64,000 nt of DNA from Fusibacter_C sp942493125 (lineage in GTDB: Bacteria; Bacillota; Clostridia; Peptostreptococcales; Acidaminobacteraceae). The notes under the pieces are model-generated. The model saw nothing but the letters and a program-made list of their open reading frames with translations. It did not search any database and was not told the DNA's origin. How positions within the stretch are numbered: position 1 is the first letter of the stretch; the number at the start of each line of letters is the position of its first letter. The stretch covers positions 124,001-188,000 of the forward strand of contig OW818667.1 in the NCBI GenBank assembly GCA_942493125.1. The letters run 5' to 3'. Shown in pieces: positions 1 through 8,903 of this stretch. The translations under genes and the position numbers were made by a program.

Positions 1-3000
1 CCGATGCTGCCGCTGCAGCTGGCGATAAGATAAAAGTATTATACGGCCTAGAGGGTTATTTGGTCGATGATGAGATAGATATTATTGAACATGCGACAGA
101 TTATGGTGTCGATGAGACTTACGTTGTTTTCGATATTGAGACGACAGGGTTTTCATTTAACATGGACACAATCATCGAAATAGGTGCCGTTAAAATTGTG
201 GGTGGTATTGTCACTGAGCAGTTTAGCCAACTCATCAATCCGAGGCGTCCAATACCACCACTCATCACTGAACTAACAGGTATATCCGAAGAAATGGTTG
301 AAGATAAACCGTCTCTTGATGAGATCTTGCCAAAATTTATGGCCTTTGTAGATGGTGCGCCAGTTGTTGCGCATAATGCGTCGTTTGACTGTTCCTTCAT
401 CAGATACTATTGTGAGAAGCTCGGGATTCCATTTACCTCGCTCATCATCGATACCTTGGCGCTAAGTAGGTTGTTGCTTACAAGCATTAAAAAGCACAAC
501 TTAAAAGCGATTACGAAGCATTTGAAGATCACTTTGACCGACCATCACCGAGCTGTTGCGGATGCTGAAGCGACTGCGCGCGTTTTTATCCACTTCATCG
601 GCCTTTTAAAAGAAAAAGAGGTCATGACGCTCAAAGAAATCAACCGATATGCCATTGCAAACTATGACTTCAGCCAGCTTGAGATGTTCCATGTCATCAT
701 ATTGACGCAGACGCAAGCTGGGCTAAGAAATCTTTATGAGATCGTATCGCATTCAAATATCAATTCGTATTATAGAAAACCTAGGATCCCTAAAAGCCTA
801 CTCAGAAGCAAAAGAGAAGGATTGCTCCTTGGCAGTGCCTGCGAAGCGGGTGAACTCTACAAGGGCATCATGAACAACAGACCAAAGGAACGCATTTTAG
901 AAATTGCCGATTTTTATGATTATTTGGAAATTCAACCGGTAGACAACAACGCGTTTATGCTCGATAGTGGTAAGATCAAGAGCATTGAGGAGATTAGAAC
1001 GGTCAACAAAATGATTTTAAATATTGGCGATCAGCTGGGCAAATTGGTGGTTGCTACTGCCGATGTGCATTTCCTCGATCCGGAAGATGAAGTCTATAGA
1101 CGCATCCTCATGGCAGGCAATGGCTTTAGCGATGCAGATAATCAAGCGCCATTATACTTTAGAACCACTGATGAGATGATGAAAGAATTTGATTATCTCG
1201 GTGAACGTGCTAAAGAGCTCGTCATAGACAATCCAAGGCGCATCGCAGATATGTGTGAGAATGTGCGTCCGGTACCTAAGGGCACTTTCCCTCCAGTTAT
1301 AGACGGTGCGGATGACGATTTTAGAAACATGTGTATGGCTAAAGCAGAGCGTATTTATGGCGTACCACTTCCAGAAATTGTTGAAAAACGTCTTTTAAGA
1401 GAACTTAACTCTATCATAGGTAACGGTTATGCCGTCATGTATATCATCGCACAAAAGCTCGTTACAAAATCTCTTGAAGATGGCTATTTGGTTGGTTCAA
1501 GGGGTTCTGTAGGGTCTTCATTCGCCGCGACGATGAGCGATATCACCGAAGTCAATCCACTGCCACCGCACTACATTTGCAAGCATTGTAAGCACTCAGA
1601 GTTCTTTACAGATGGCAAGTACGGTGCAGGTGTCGATATGCCAGACAAGATCTGCCCATCATGTGGGAACAAACTCACTAAAGAAGGGTACGATATTCCG
1701 TTTGAAACATTCCTTGGATTCGACGGCGACAAAGAGCCCGATATCGACCTTAACTTTGCAGGTGTTTATCAAGCCAATGCCCACAAATATTGTGAAGTGC
1801 TATTCGGTAAAGGTAAAACTTTTAAGGCGGGTACGATTGGTACGATCGCAGACAAGACAGCTTATGGCTATGTCAGGAAATACTTTGAAGAGCGTGAAAT
1901 AGACATTCACCGCTACGAAATTGAACGCTTATCACAAGGCTTGACTGGCATCAAACGATCAAGTGGTCAGCATCCTGGCGGCATCATGGTCGTTCCGGCT
2001 GACAGGGACATCCACGAGTTTTGTCCGATTCAATATCCCGCGAATGATGTCAACTCGGACGTCATTACGACGCACTTTGATTATCATTCGATCAGCGGTA
2101 GGCTATTAAAGCTAGATATACTCGGACACGACGTACCGACGATCATCAAGTATTTGGAGGAACTCACAGGGCTAAATGTCTTTGATATTCCACTTGATGA
2201 TCCTGCCACGATGAAGATTTTTACGTCGGCAGAGCCACTTGGCATTAAGGATCCGAGCTACAGCCTTGATATTGGTAGCTTAGGCATACCGGAGTTCGGC
2301 ACAAAATTCGTAAGACAAATGCTTCGCGATACAAATCCTGCGACGTTTTCAGACCTTGTACGTATATCTGGACTTTCACATGGTACGGACGTTTGGGTCA
2401 ACAACGCACAGGATTTGGTACGCAATAAGACGGTTACCATCAAAGAAGTTATCGCAACGCGTGACGATATTATGAACTACTTGATACAGATGCAGCTCGA
2501 GCCGCTTACCTCGTTTAAGATTATGGAGAACGTACGTAAGGGTAAAGGGCTAAAGGAAGATGAAATCAAAGTCATGAAGGACAATAAGGTGCCAGATTGG
2601 TACATCAACTCATGCCAGACGATTCAGTACATGTTCCCTAAAGCGCATGCTGTAGCCTATGTCATGATGTCAGTGCGCATCGCTTATTTTAAAGTCCATC
2701 AACCGCTCGCATTTTATGCGACATATTTCTCAACAAAAGTTGACGATTTTGATGCTGACCTGATCTGCAAAGGTCCAGAGACGATTCGGGCTAAGATGAA
2801 AGAAATCGATGGCATAGAAAAGCCGACGAAGAAGGAAATTGATCTTCAAGGCATTTTAGAAATCGCCGATGAAATGTACAGCAGAGGCTTTGGATTCATG
2901 CGTGTGAATCTCAATCAGTCTGATGCTGAACAATTCAAAATCGTCGGAGGTAAAATTCTGCCGCCATTTTTGGCGCTTCAAGGTGTCGGTGCAACTGCAG

Positions 3001-3167
3001 CTGTTAGTATCGCTGCGATACGCGATGAACATCAGGAGTTTTTATCCGTTGAAGATTTCCAAAGATTGACGAAAGTTTCCAAAACGGTTATTGAGGCAAT
3101 GAAGGTTCACGGCTGCTTTGAAGACATGCCTGAAGATAATCAATTGTCGTTATTCTCGTTTGCATAA
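1..3167 (+). CDS. polC: DNA polymerase III PolC-type, 5'-truncated by window edge
   Basis: Replicative DNA polymerase of Firmicutes with built-in 3'-5' proofreading exonuclease. The reading frame is open from base 3, and the codons before the TTG at 60 encode typical PolC sequence (KIKVLYGLEGYL), so the gene starts outside the window and roughly the first 400 residues (N-terminal, OB and first PHP part) are missing. Seen: exonuclease motif FDIETTG near 129-149, HNASFD and HHRAVADAEA further on; a four-cysteine zinc site (CKHC about 1579, CPSC about 1652) typical of PolC; the polymerase Asp pair in PDIDLNF about 1738 and a further Asp in LLKLDILGHD. The C-terminus ends in an Asp/Gln-Leu-Ser-Leu-Phe stretch that resembles a clamp-binding motif. 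It lies directly upstream of the rimP-nusA cluster, the usual Firmicute order. Only the missing start is uncertain. Confidence 0.97.
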   Translation, partial: DAAAAAGDKIKVLYGLEGYLVDDEIDIIEHATDYGVDETYVVFDIETTGFSFNMDTIIEIGAVKIVGGIVTEQFSQLINPRRPIPPLITELTGISEEMVEDKPSLDEILPKFMAFVDGAPVVAHNASFDCSFIRYYCEKLGIPFTSLIIDTLALSRLLLTSIKKHNLKAITKHLKITLTDHHRAVADAEATARVFIHFIGLLKEKEVMTLKEINRYAIANYDFSQLEMFHVIILTQTQAGLRNLYEIVSHSNINSYYRKPRIPKSLLRSKREGLLLGSACEAGELYKGIMNNRPKERILEIADFYDYLEIQPVDNNAFMLDSGKIKSIEEIRTVNKMILNIGDQLGKLVVATADVHFLDPEDEVYRRILMAGNGFSDADNQAPLYFRTTDEMMKEFDYLGERAKELVIDNPRRIADMCENVRPVPKGTFPPVIDGADDDFRNMCMAKAERIYGVPLPEIVEKRLLRELNSIIGNGYAVMYIIAQKLVTKSLEDGYLVGSRGSVGSSFAATMSDITEVNPLPPHYICKHCKHSEFFTDGKYGAGVDMPDKICPSCGNKLTKEGYDIPFETFLGFDGDKEPDIDLNFAGVYQANAHKYCEVLFGKGKTFKAGTIGTIADKTAYGYVRKYFEEREIDIHRYEIERLSQGLTGIKRSSGQHPGGIMVVPADRDIHEFCPIQYPANDVNSDVITTHFDYHSISGRLLKLDILGHDVPTIIKYLEELTGLNVFDIPLDDPATMKIFTSAEPLGIKDPSYSLDIGSLGIPEFGTKFVRQMLRDTNPATFSDLVRISGLSHGTDVWVNNAQDLVRNKTVTIKEVIATRDDIMNYLIQMQLEPLTSFKIMENVRKGKGLKEDEIKVMKDNKVPDWYINSCQTIQYMFPKAHAVAYVMMSVRIAYFKVHQPLAFYATYFSTKVDDFDADLICKGPETIRAKMKEIDGIEKPTKKEIDLQGILEIADEMYSRGFGFMRVNLNQSDAEQFKIVGGKILPPFLALQGVGATAAVSIAAIRDEHQEFLSVEDFQRLTKVSKTVIEAMKVHGCFEDMPEDNQLSLFSFA

Positions 3168-3214
3168 GAGCCCATTTTATGCTATACTAAAGCAGTAAAT
3201 AGATTTTTGACGGC

Positions 3215-3237
3215 AAGAGTGGGGAATTCCCACTCTT
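3215..3237 (+). promoter_or_regulatory. GC-rich hairpin in the polC-rimP gap
   Basis: A perfect 9-bp stem (AAGAGTGGG pairing with CCCACTCTT) around a 5-base loop sits 47 bases after the polC stop and about 125 bases before rimP. The following bases (TGTTATTGAG) are not a clear U-run, so it is a poor intrinsic terminator. I infer a leader or attenuator structure of the nusA operon, or an RNA-processing site. From memory, hairpins of this kind occur at the same place in other Firmicutes, but I could not compare them here. Confidence 0.5.
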
Positions 3238-3262
3238 TGTTATTGAGTAGGACTTAATTAAG

Positions 3263-3310
3263 GAAATTGCATAAAATGAAATTCATACAATTTGGAATGA
3301 TGCAATTTTC
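3263..3310 (+). other. Inverted repeat GAAATTGCAT / ATGCAATTTTC upstream of rimP
   Basis: The arms 3263-3272 and 3300-3310 are complementary apart from one bulged T, with an inner ATGAA/TTCAT dyad in the loop. The 5' arm contains AATTGCATAA, a decamer that recurs in three other intergenic gaps of this window. The role is unknown: it could be leader RNA structure or a small dispersed repeat. Confidence 0.4.
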
Positions 3311-3361
3311 TCAAAAGTACAATATAGAGTACATATTCGATTTAGAAAGCAGGTGCGTAGT

Positions 3362-3829
3362 ATGAAAAAGAAAAGAGTTGTAGATGTTGTGGAAGAGATT
3401 TTAACACCGTTTGTTAAAACACATAACATGGAAATTGTTGACGTAGAATTTGTTAAAGAAGGCCCATACCGTTATTTAAGAGTAACGATCGATAAAGATG
3501 AACCCGTTACACTGGACGATTGTTCTTTGGTGAGTCAATTCTTAAATCAAAAACTCGATTCACTTGATCCGATTGAAGAGCAATACTTCCTTGAAGTGAC
3601 CTCTCCTGGTGTTGAACGCGTTCTTAAAAAGGATAGCGAGTTCGAGAAATTCAAAGGTCAAATGGTTCAACTCAAGTTGTTCCACACTTTTGAAGGGCAA
3701 AAGGCACTAACTGGAACGCTCGTTGGTTTGATAGACGATCACATTGTGATTGAAAATGACCATATGGGTAGAGTGGAAATACCAAAAAGCAAAGTATCGG
3801 TGACGAAGCTCGTCGTCGATTTCGAATAG
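3362..3829 (+). CDS. rimP: Ribosome maturation factor RimP
   Basis: Cytoplasmic factor needed for late assembly of the 30S subunit; 155 residues, normal for the family. The N-terminal half has the RimP_N signature (VDVEFVKEGPYRYLRVTID and the EVTSPGVERVL segment about residues 78-88), followed by a small SH3-like C-terminal domain. The ATG at 3362 is chosen over the in-frame GTG at 3353, because that GTG lies inside the ribosome-binding site AGGTG, six bases before the ATG. It is the first gene after polC and is followed 11 bases later by nusA, the standard rimP-nusA-infB order. Probably transcribed from within the 3168-3361 gap, though no convincing promoter is assigned there. Confidence 0.95.
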   Translation: MKKKRVVDVVEEILTPFVKTHNMEIVDVEFVKEGPYRYLRVTIDKDEPVTLDDCSLVSQFLNQKLDSLDPIEEQYFLEVTSPGVERVLKKDSEFEKFKGQMVQLKLFHTFEGQKALTGTLVGLIDDHIVIENDHMGRVEIPKSKVSVTKLVVDFE

Positions 3830-3840
3830 GAGGGATAACG

Positions 3841-4926
3841 GTGAAAACAGAATTATTACTTGCACTTGAACAATTGGAAAAAGAGAAAGGTCTTTCGCTT
3901 GAAATGCTTTTCGACGTCATCGAAGATGCCGTGGTAAAGGCTTACAAGAACAACTTTGGCGCAAATCACAACGTCGAAGTTCAACTCAACCGTGAGACTG
4001 GCGACATCAACGTCTACTCTGTAAGAGTGGTCGCAGATGAAGTCCTCGATGAGGATACTCAGATTTCAACTGAAGCGGCAAAAAAAATTGATCCCGAATT
4101 TGAAAATGGCGATATCGTCAAAGAGAAAGTCACACCAAGAGATTTTGGCAGAATCGCTGCACAATCCGCGAAACAAGTGGTTGTTCAGAAGATTAGAGAA
4201 GCTGAGCGCGGTGTGATCTACGATGAATATTCCAGCCGTGAAAGTGAAATCGTCAATGGCGTCATTCACCGTGTATCCAAGGGTATTGTTTACATTAGCC
4301 TCGGACGCACTGAAGCGCTTATGAATCCAAATGAGCAAATTCCAAATGAAGAATACATTCAAGGTGCACGTATTAAAACCGTCATCACAGAAGTGAAAAA
4401 TTCTACAAAAGGACCACAAATATTCGTATCTAGAACGCATCCAGCGTTAGTGAAGCGCTTATTTGAACTTGAAGTACCTGAGATTTACGACGGTGAAGTC
4501 GAGATCAAGAGTATCTCTCGTGAGCCAGGTTCCAGAACTAAAATTGCCGTTTATTCTCAAAACCCGGATCTCGATCCTGTAGGCGCATGTGTTGGACAAA
4601 AGGGACATCGTGTTCAAAACATCGTCGAAGAACTCCAAGGTGAAAAAATCGATGTCATCGAATGGAACGAGAACCCAGCAATATTGATTTCCAATGCACT
4701 TAGCCCATCAAAAGTCATGCGCGTCGAAGTTGACGAAGATGATAACTCAGCACTTGTCGTGGTTCCTGATTACCAATTGTCACTTGCAATCGGTAAAGAA
4801 GGCCAAAACGCGAGACTGGCTGCAAAATTGACCGGCTGGAAAATCGATATTAAAAACGAAACACAGTATAAAGCCTATTTGAGAGAAATTGGCGAGTATG
4901 AAGATGTCTATGGAGATGAAGAATAA
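3841..4926 (+). CDS. nusA: Transcription termination/antitermination factor NusA
   Basis: RNA polymerase-associated factor that modulates pausing, termination and rRNA antitermination. The 361 residues match the short Firmicute form without the acidic C-terminal repeats of proteobacterial NusA. Visible order: N-terminal RNAP-binding domain (about 1-125), S1 domain (about 130-200, containing GIVYISLGRTEALM), then two KH domains, the first with VGACVGQKGHRVQNI and the second with LAIGKEGQNARLAAKLTGW. It starts at a GTG behind a strong AGGAGG. Two bases separate it from rnpM, so the cluster is clearly an operon. Confidence 0.97.
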   Translation: MKTELLLALEQLEKEKGLSLEMLFDVIEDAVVKAYKNNFGANHNVEVQLNRETGDINVYSVRVVADEVLDEDTQISTEAAKKIDPEFENGDIVKEKVTPRDFGRIAAQSAKQVVVQKIREAERGVIYDEYSSRESEIVNGVIHRVSKGIVYISLGRTEALMNPNEQIPNEEYIQGARIKTVITEVKNSTKGPQIFVSRTHPALVKRLFELEVPEIYDGEVEIKSISREPGSRTKIAVYSQNPDLDPVGACVGQKGHRVQNIVEELQGEKIDVIEWNENPAILISNALSPSKVMRVEVDEDDNSALVVVPDYQLSLAIGKEGQNARLAAKLTGWKIDIKNETQYKAYLREIGEYEDVYGDEE

Positions 4927-4928
4927 TT

Positions 4929-5192
4929 ATGAAAAAATTACCCATGAGAAAATGTATTGGTTGTGGCGAACAAAAACCAAAGAAAGAATTGATCAGGGTC
5001 GTAAAAAATAAAGAAAATGAAGTATTTGTCGATTTTACAGGCAAAGCAAATGGACGTGGCGCTTACATCTGTAAAGACAAAAAATGTTTCGATATCGCCA
5101 TCAAGAAAAACGCCTTCAACCGTGCACTTGAAACCAAGATCGAAGACGATGTGTTCGAGAAGTTGAAGGAAAGGTTAGACGACCATGAATAA
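4929..5192 (+). CDS. rnpM: RNase P modulator RnpM (YlxR family)
   Basis: Small basic RNA-binding protein of 87 residues, formerly YlxR/DUF448. The family hallmark is the N-terminal MRKCIGCGEQKPKKELIR, followed by a GRGAYIC motif around residue 42. Family knowledge: B. subtilis YlxR binds the RNA of RNase P and modulates its activity. It begins two bases after nusA, and its last eight bases overlap the start of the next gene, which implies translational coupling. The symbol follows current B. subtilis usage; older annotations call it ylxR. Confidence 0.9.
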   Translation: MKKLPMRKCIGCGEQKPKKELIRVVKNKENEVFVDFTGKANGRGAYICKDKKCFDIAIKKNAFNRALETKIEDDVFEKLKERLDDHE

Positions 5193-5487
5193 TGTTTTAT
5201 CACTTTTAGGATTCGCGAGGAAAGCCGGTCAATTGGTACCGGGAGCAACCCTTTGCGAACAGGGAATTAAGAGCGGAAAAGTTACTTTACTGATCATAGC
5301 TGAAGATATGAATGAATCAACAATAGCTAAAATGGTGAGGTTATGTGAATCCGAAGGTGCGGCATATAGAATATTTTCTAATAAGGAGGCTTTGTCTTGT
5401 GCAATCGGCAAAGCTGGCTATGGATTGTTCGGTATAACGAACAAAAAATTTTCACGGGCATTGATTGAAAAAATTGACGCTCTATAA
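5185..5487 (+). CDS. ylxQ: L7Ae-family RNA-binding protein YlxQ
   Basis: A 100-residue protein of the L7Ae/L30e/S12e/Gadd45 fold, which in archaea and Firmicutes binds kink-turn RNA. Seen: the compact family pattern starting LLGFARKAGQLVPG, then a central LLIIAEDMNEST strand-loop and a C-terminal GYGLFGITNKKFS. It overlaps rnpM by eight bases and is followed 14 bases later by infB. Its exact role in the nusA-infB operon is not established; a ribosome- or RNase P-linked RNA partner is an inference from family and neighbours. Confidence 0.85.
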   Translation: MNNVLSLLGFARKAGQLVPGATLCEQGIKSGKVTLLIIAEDMNESTIAKMVRLCESEGAAYRIFSNKEALSCAIGKAGYGLFGITNKKFSRALIEKIDAL

Positions 5488-5501
5488 CCGGAGGTGACGC
5501 A

Positions 5502-8500
5502 ATGTCTAAAACCCGAATCCATGAACTTGCAAAAGAGTTACACGTTCCCACAAAAGATTTAATAGATTCTGCCAACTCACTTGGCTATGATGTTAAAAAT
5601 CATATGAGTGCGTTGGATGACCAGGAAATAAAACAACTAAAAGGAAGATTTATGAAGAATGCTCCAGAGGGTACTGAAAACAAAACAATAAAAAAATCAG
5701 CAGAACAAACTGCTTCAACACCTACACAAAAATCTGCGACGGCTACTAAACCAGCCCCAGAAAAAAAAGCGGCACCAGAAAGCAAACCCGCTGCTCCTGC
5801 ACCTACAGCTCCAGCTTCTGAGAGCAAACCGGTAGCTGAGAGCAAACCAGCACCTGAAAGCAAACCAGCAGTCGAGAGCAAACCAGCTACTGCAGCCGCT
5901 GCTACTGGTGATGTGAAACCTGCAGGCGAAGCAAAACCTGCTGGCGAGAAACACCATAAAATCATCTATGATCGTACTAAAGAGATCCGTGAGGAAGAAA
6001 GTCGCCGTGCTCAAAACAGAGGCTATGACAACAGAAATAAACCGTATAATAGCAATAGACCAGCAACATTTGATGGCCGCCCATCAGCGGATAGACCAGC
6101 TGCAACTGACAGCCGCCAATCAACTGAAAGAAAGCCTTATAATGCGGGATACCAGAAGCCAGCAGATGCGACACCAGCACCAGTAACTCCTGCGACTTCA
6201 ACACCGGCATCTACGGATCAAACACAAACGCCTACAGAAAATAAGCCAGCACTCGATTACAGATCAAATGAGCGTAGACCTTATGATCCAAATCGTCCTG
6301 CAAGACCACAAGGTGATGGCACTAGACCGCCATATGAGAAAAAACCGTATGATCCAAATAAGCCAGCGTATGAAAAAAGACCATATGATCCAAACAGACC
6401 ACCATACGAGAAAAAACCGTATGATCCAAATAAGCCAGCGTATGAAAAAAGACCATATGATCCAAACAGACCACCATATGAGAAAAAACCATACGATCCA
6501 AACAAACCAGCATACGAAAAAAGACCATATGATCCAAACAGACCACCATATGAGAAAAAGCCGTATGATCCAAACAAACCAGCATACGAAAAAAGACCAT
6601 ATGATCCAAATAGACCACCATACGAAAAAAGACCGTACGATCCAAATAGACCACCAAGACCGGTTGGTCCAGATGGCAAACCTGTCTATAGCAGTGAAGG
6701 TGGCTACAGAGGCAACCGTCCAGCAGGACAGGGCGGCGGGTACAACAGACCTCCAGGCCAAGGCGGCGGCTACAATAGACCAGCAGGCGGCGGTTACGGT
6801 GGTGGATTCAACAAGGATAAAGATGGTGGTCCAGGTGGTAAGAAGACAGACGCTAAGACAACTTTTGCTTCAGAAATTCAAGAAAAAACACCTAAGAAGA
6901 AAAAGCAACAAAAGAAAGATGCACCAACATTTGACAAGGACAAATTAGAAGCAAAATCAAAAAAAGCTAAAAAGCTCTTAAAGGAAGAAATCACTGTAAG
7001 TGAAGTGACGCCTAGAAGAAACTTTAACTTTGATAAAAAAGTTAAGCAAAAGAGCGGTTTGTATAAAGAGAAAACTGAGAAAGAAAAATCAGAAAAACTC
7101 AATGAGATTCTTCTTAAGGAAAAAGTATTTGTGCCTTCTGAAATGACTGTAAAAGAGTTCGCTGAAGTCATCAATAAGTCACCAAATGAAATCATCGTTA
7201 AATTAATGGCGATCGGTAACATGGCAACGCTTAATAAAATCATCGATTTCGAAAGTGCTGCACTCGTTGCTTTGGATTACGATATCGAACTCGAAGTTGA
7301 AGATGTTGTCGTAGAAGATCAATTCCAGATGTTTGAGCTTGACTATCCAGATGAGCCTAAAGACCTTAAGAAAAGAGCGCCAGTTGTTACGGTTATGGGT
7401 CACGTTGACCACGGTAAGACGTCACTTCTAGATGCTATTAGAAATACAGGTGTTGCAAGCGGTGAAGCCGGTGGTATCACGCAACATATCGGCGCATCTG
7501 AGATCATCCACAATGGTGAGAAAATTCTATTCTTAGATACACCAGGTCATGAGGCGTTTACGTCACTAAGAGCACGTGGTGCAAAAGTTACAGACATCGC
7601 AATTCTAGTCGTTGCTGCGGATGACGGTGTAATGCCACAGACGATTGAAGCCATCGACCACGTTAAGGCTGCAGGCGTTCCAATTATTGTTGCCATCAAC
7701 AAAATTGATAAACCAAATGCAAATACAGATAGAGTGAAACAGGAATTGTCTGACCGTGGCGTTTTAATTGAAGAGTGGGGCGGCGATGTCATCGCAGTAC
7801 CAGTTTCAGCTAAAACAGGCGAAGGTCTTGACAAACTTCTCGAGATGGTTCTACTCGTATCTGAATTGTTAGAACTTAAAGCCAATCCGAACCGTCCAGG
7901 TATCGGAACAGTTATAGAAGCTAAAGTCGTCAAAGGTCGTGGTACAGTTATCACAGTCATCCTTGAAAAAGGTCAAATGGCAGTGGGTGATCCTGTTGTC
8001 ACTGGTATTGCTTATGGTAAAGTTAAAGCACTTTACAATGATAAAGGCAAGAAGGTTAAGCAAATTGGACCATCATCAACTGTTGAAATCGACGGTTTAA
8101 GTGAAATTCCACAAGCGGGTGAAAAAATCTACGTAACGCCAGATGAAAAGATGGCACGTGTTATCGCAGATCGCCATGCTATTGCTTTCAGAGAAAAAAT
8201 GCTCAATAAAAACCCTGGTGTTACTCTTGAAGATATCTTCTCGCGTATTAAAGATGGCGCAATGAAAGAACTTAACATCATCATCAAAGGTGACGTTGTC
8301 GGTTCCGTTGAAGCAATCAAGCAATCACTTCTCAAGCTTTCAAATGAAGAAGTACGCGTGAACATCATCAGAGGCGACGTTGGTGCAATCTCAGAATCAG
8401 ACGTTATTCTTGCATCTGCTTCAAGTGCCATCATCATCGGCTTCAACGTTAGACCATCTGCAAACGTTACGGCAATTGCAGAACAAGAAGGCGTTGACAT

Positions 8501-8867
8501 CAGAACGTACCAAATCATCTACAACGCGATCAATGACGTTGAAACTGCCATGAAAGGTATGCTCGATCCGCTTTATAAAGAAGTGGTTCTCGGTAGAATT
8601 CAAGTTCGTGCGACGTTCAAGATTCCTTCAGGCGTTATCGCAGGTGGCTATGTCACTTCTGGTAAAGTTGAAAGAAAAGCTCAAGTACGCGTTATCCGTG
8701 AAGGTATCGTCATATTTGAGGGCAAACTTTCATCGCTTAAACGTTTCAAAGATGACGTCAAAGAAGTTGCACAAGGTTTTGAATGTGGACTTGGTATAGA
8801 AAAATTCAACGACCTTAAAGAGCTTGATGAAATCGAAGCATTCGTAATGGAAGAAGTAAAACGATAA
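5502..8867 (+). CDS. infB: Translation initiation factor IF-2 with long repeat-rich N-terminus
   Basis: GTPase that places initiator tRNA on the 30S subunit and promotes subunit joining. With 1121 residues it is far longer than a typical Firmicute IF-2 (about 700-900). The C-terminal two thirds are orthodox: an IF2 N-type segment about 555-605, G domain with GHVDHGKT from about residue 633, DTPGHE, NKID and SAKTG, then domains II-IV. The extra length lies in residues about 50-480: an Ala/Pro/Lys run (AESKPAPESKP type), ten YDPN-containing 12-residue units at about 255-385, and a Gly-rich stretch with GQGGGYNRP copies. These are predicted disordered. Start ATG behind GGAGGTG. An acidic-basic linker then rejoins the conserved part. 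The long antisense reading frames over the repeat are artefacts of its codon bias. Confidence 0.97.
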   Translation: MSKTRIHELAKELHVPTKDLIDSANSLGYDVKNHMSALDDQEIKQLKGRFMKNAPEGTENKTIKKSAEQTASTPTQKSATATKPAPEKKAAPESKPAAPAPTAPASESKPVAESKPAPESKPAVESKPATAAAATGDVKPAGEAKPAGEKHHKIIYDRTKEIREEESRRAQNRGYDNRNKPYNSNRPATFDGRPSADRPAATDSRQSTERKPYNAGYQKPADATPAPVTPATSTPASTDQTQTPTENKPALDYRSNERRPYDPNRPARPQGDGTRPPYEKKPYDPNKPAYEKRPYDPNRPPYEKKPYDPNKPAYEKRPYDPNRPPYEKKPYDPNKPAYEKRPYDPNRPPYEKKPYDPNKPAYEKRPYDPNRPPYEKRPYDPNRPPRPVGPDGKPVYSSEGGYRGNRPAGQGGGYNRPPGQGGGYNRPAGGGYGGGFNKDKDGGPGGKKTDAKTTFASEIQEKTPKKKKQQKKDAPTFDKDKLEAKSKKAKKLLKEEITVSEVTPRRNFNFDKKVKQKSGLYKEKTEKEKSEKLNEILLKEKVFVPSEMTVKEFAEVINKSPNEIIVKLMAIGNMATLNKIIDFESAALVALDYDIELEVEDVVVEDQFQMFELDYPDEPKDLKKRAPVVTVMGHVDHGKTSLLDAIRNTGVASGEAGGITQHIGASEIIHNGEKILFLDTPGHEAFTSLRARGAKVTDIAILVVAADDGVMPQTIEAIDHVKAAGVPIIVAINKIDKPNANTDRVKQELSDRGVLIEEWGGDVIAVPVSAKTGEGLDKLLEMVLLVSELLELKANPNRPGIGTVIEAKVVKGRGTVITVILEKGQMAVGDPVVTGIAYGKVKALYNDKGKKVKQIGPSSTVEIDGLSEIPQAGEKIYVTPDEKMARVIADRHAIAFREKMLNKNPGVTLEDIFSRIKDGAMKELNIIIKGDVVGSVEAIKQSLLKLSNEEVRVNIIRGDVGAISESDVILASASSAIIIGFNVRPSANVTAIAEQEGVDIRTYQIIYNAINDVETAMKGMLDPLYKEVVLGRIQVRATFKIPSGVIAGGYVTSGKVERKAQVRVIREGIVIFEGKLSSLKRFKDDVKEVAQGFECGLGIEKFNDLKELDEIEAFVMEEVKR
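6327..6650 (+). repeat. 72-bp in-frame tandem repeat array inside infB
   Basis: Four copies of a 72-bp unit encoding PPYEKKPYDPNK + PAYEKRPYDPNR, followed by a fifth half unit (PPYEKRPYDPNR, 6615-6650). At protein level this is nine consecutive 12-residue modules; a tenth YDPN lies just upstream at about 6280. Copies differ only by a few synonymous changes (for example AAGCCAGCG versus AAACCAGCA), so the array is recent or is being homogenised. It is protein-coding, not CRISPR: there are no unique spacers. Confidence 0.95.
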
Positions 8868-8903
8868 TCCATTTGAACGCATTAACGGAAAGGTGGTGTC
8901 GAT

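Noticed and set aside
1612..1902. Overlapping frame inside polC
   Set aside because: Lies within the catalytic part of polC in another frame; no coding signals.
6327..6650. Possible CRISPR array
   Set aside because: Units are contiguous and in frame, with no unique spacers.
6264..6761. Long antisense reading frames (111-165 residues) across infB
   Set aside because: They come from the repeated, biased codons of the infB array; no ribosome-binding sites, and the repeats force open frames on the other strand.
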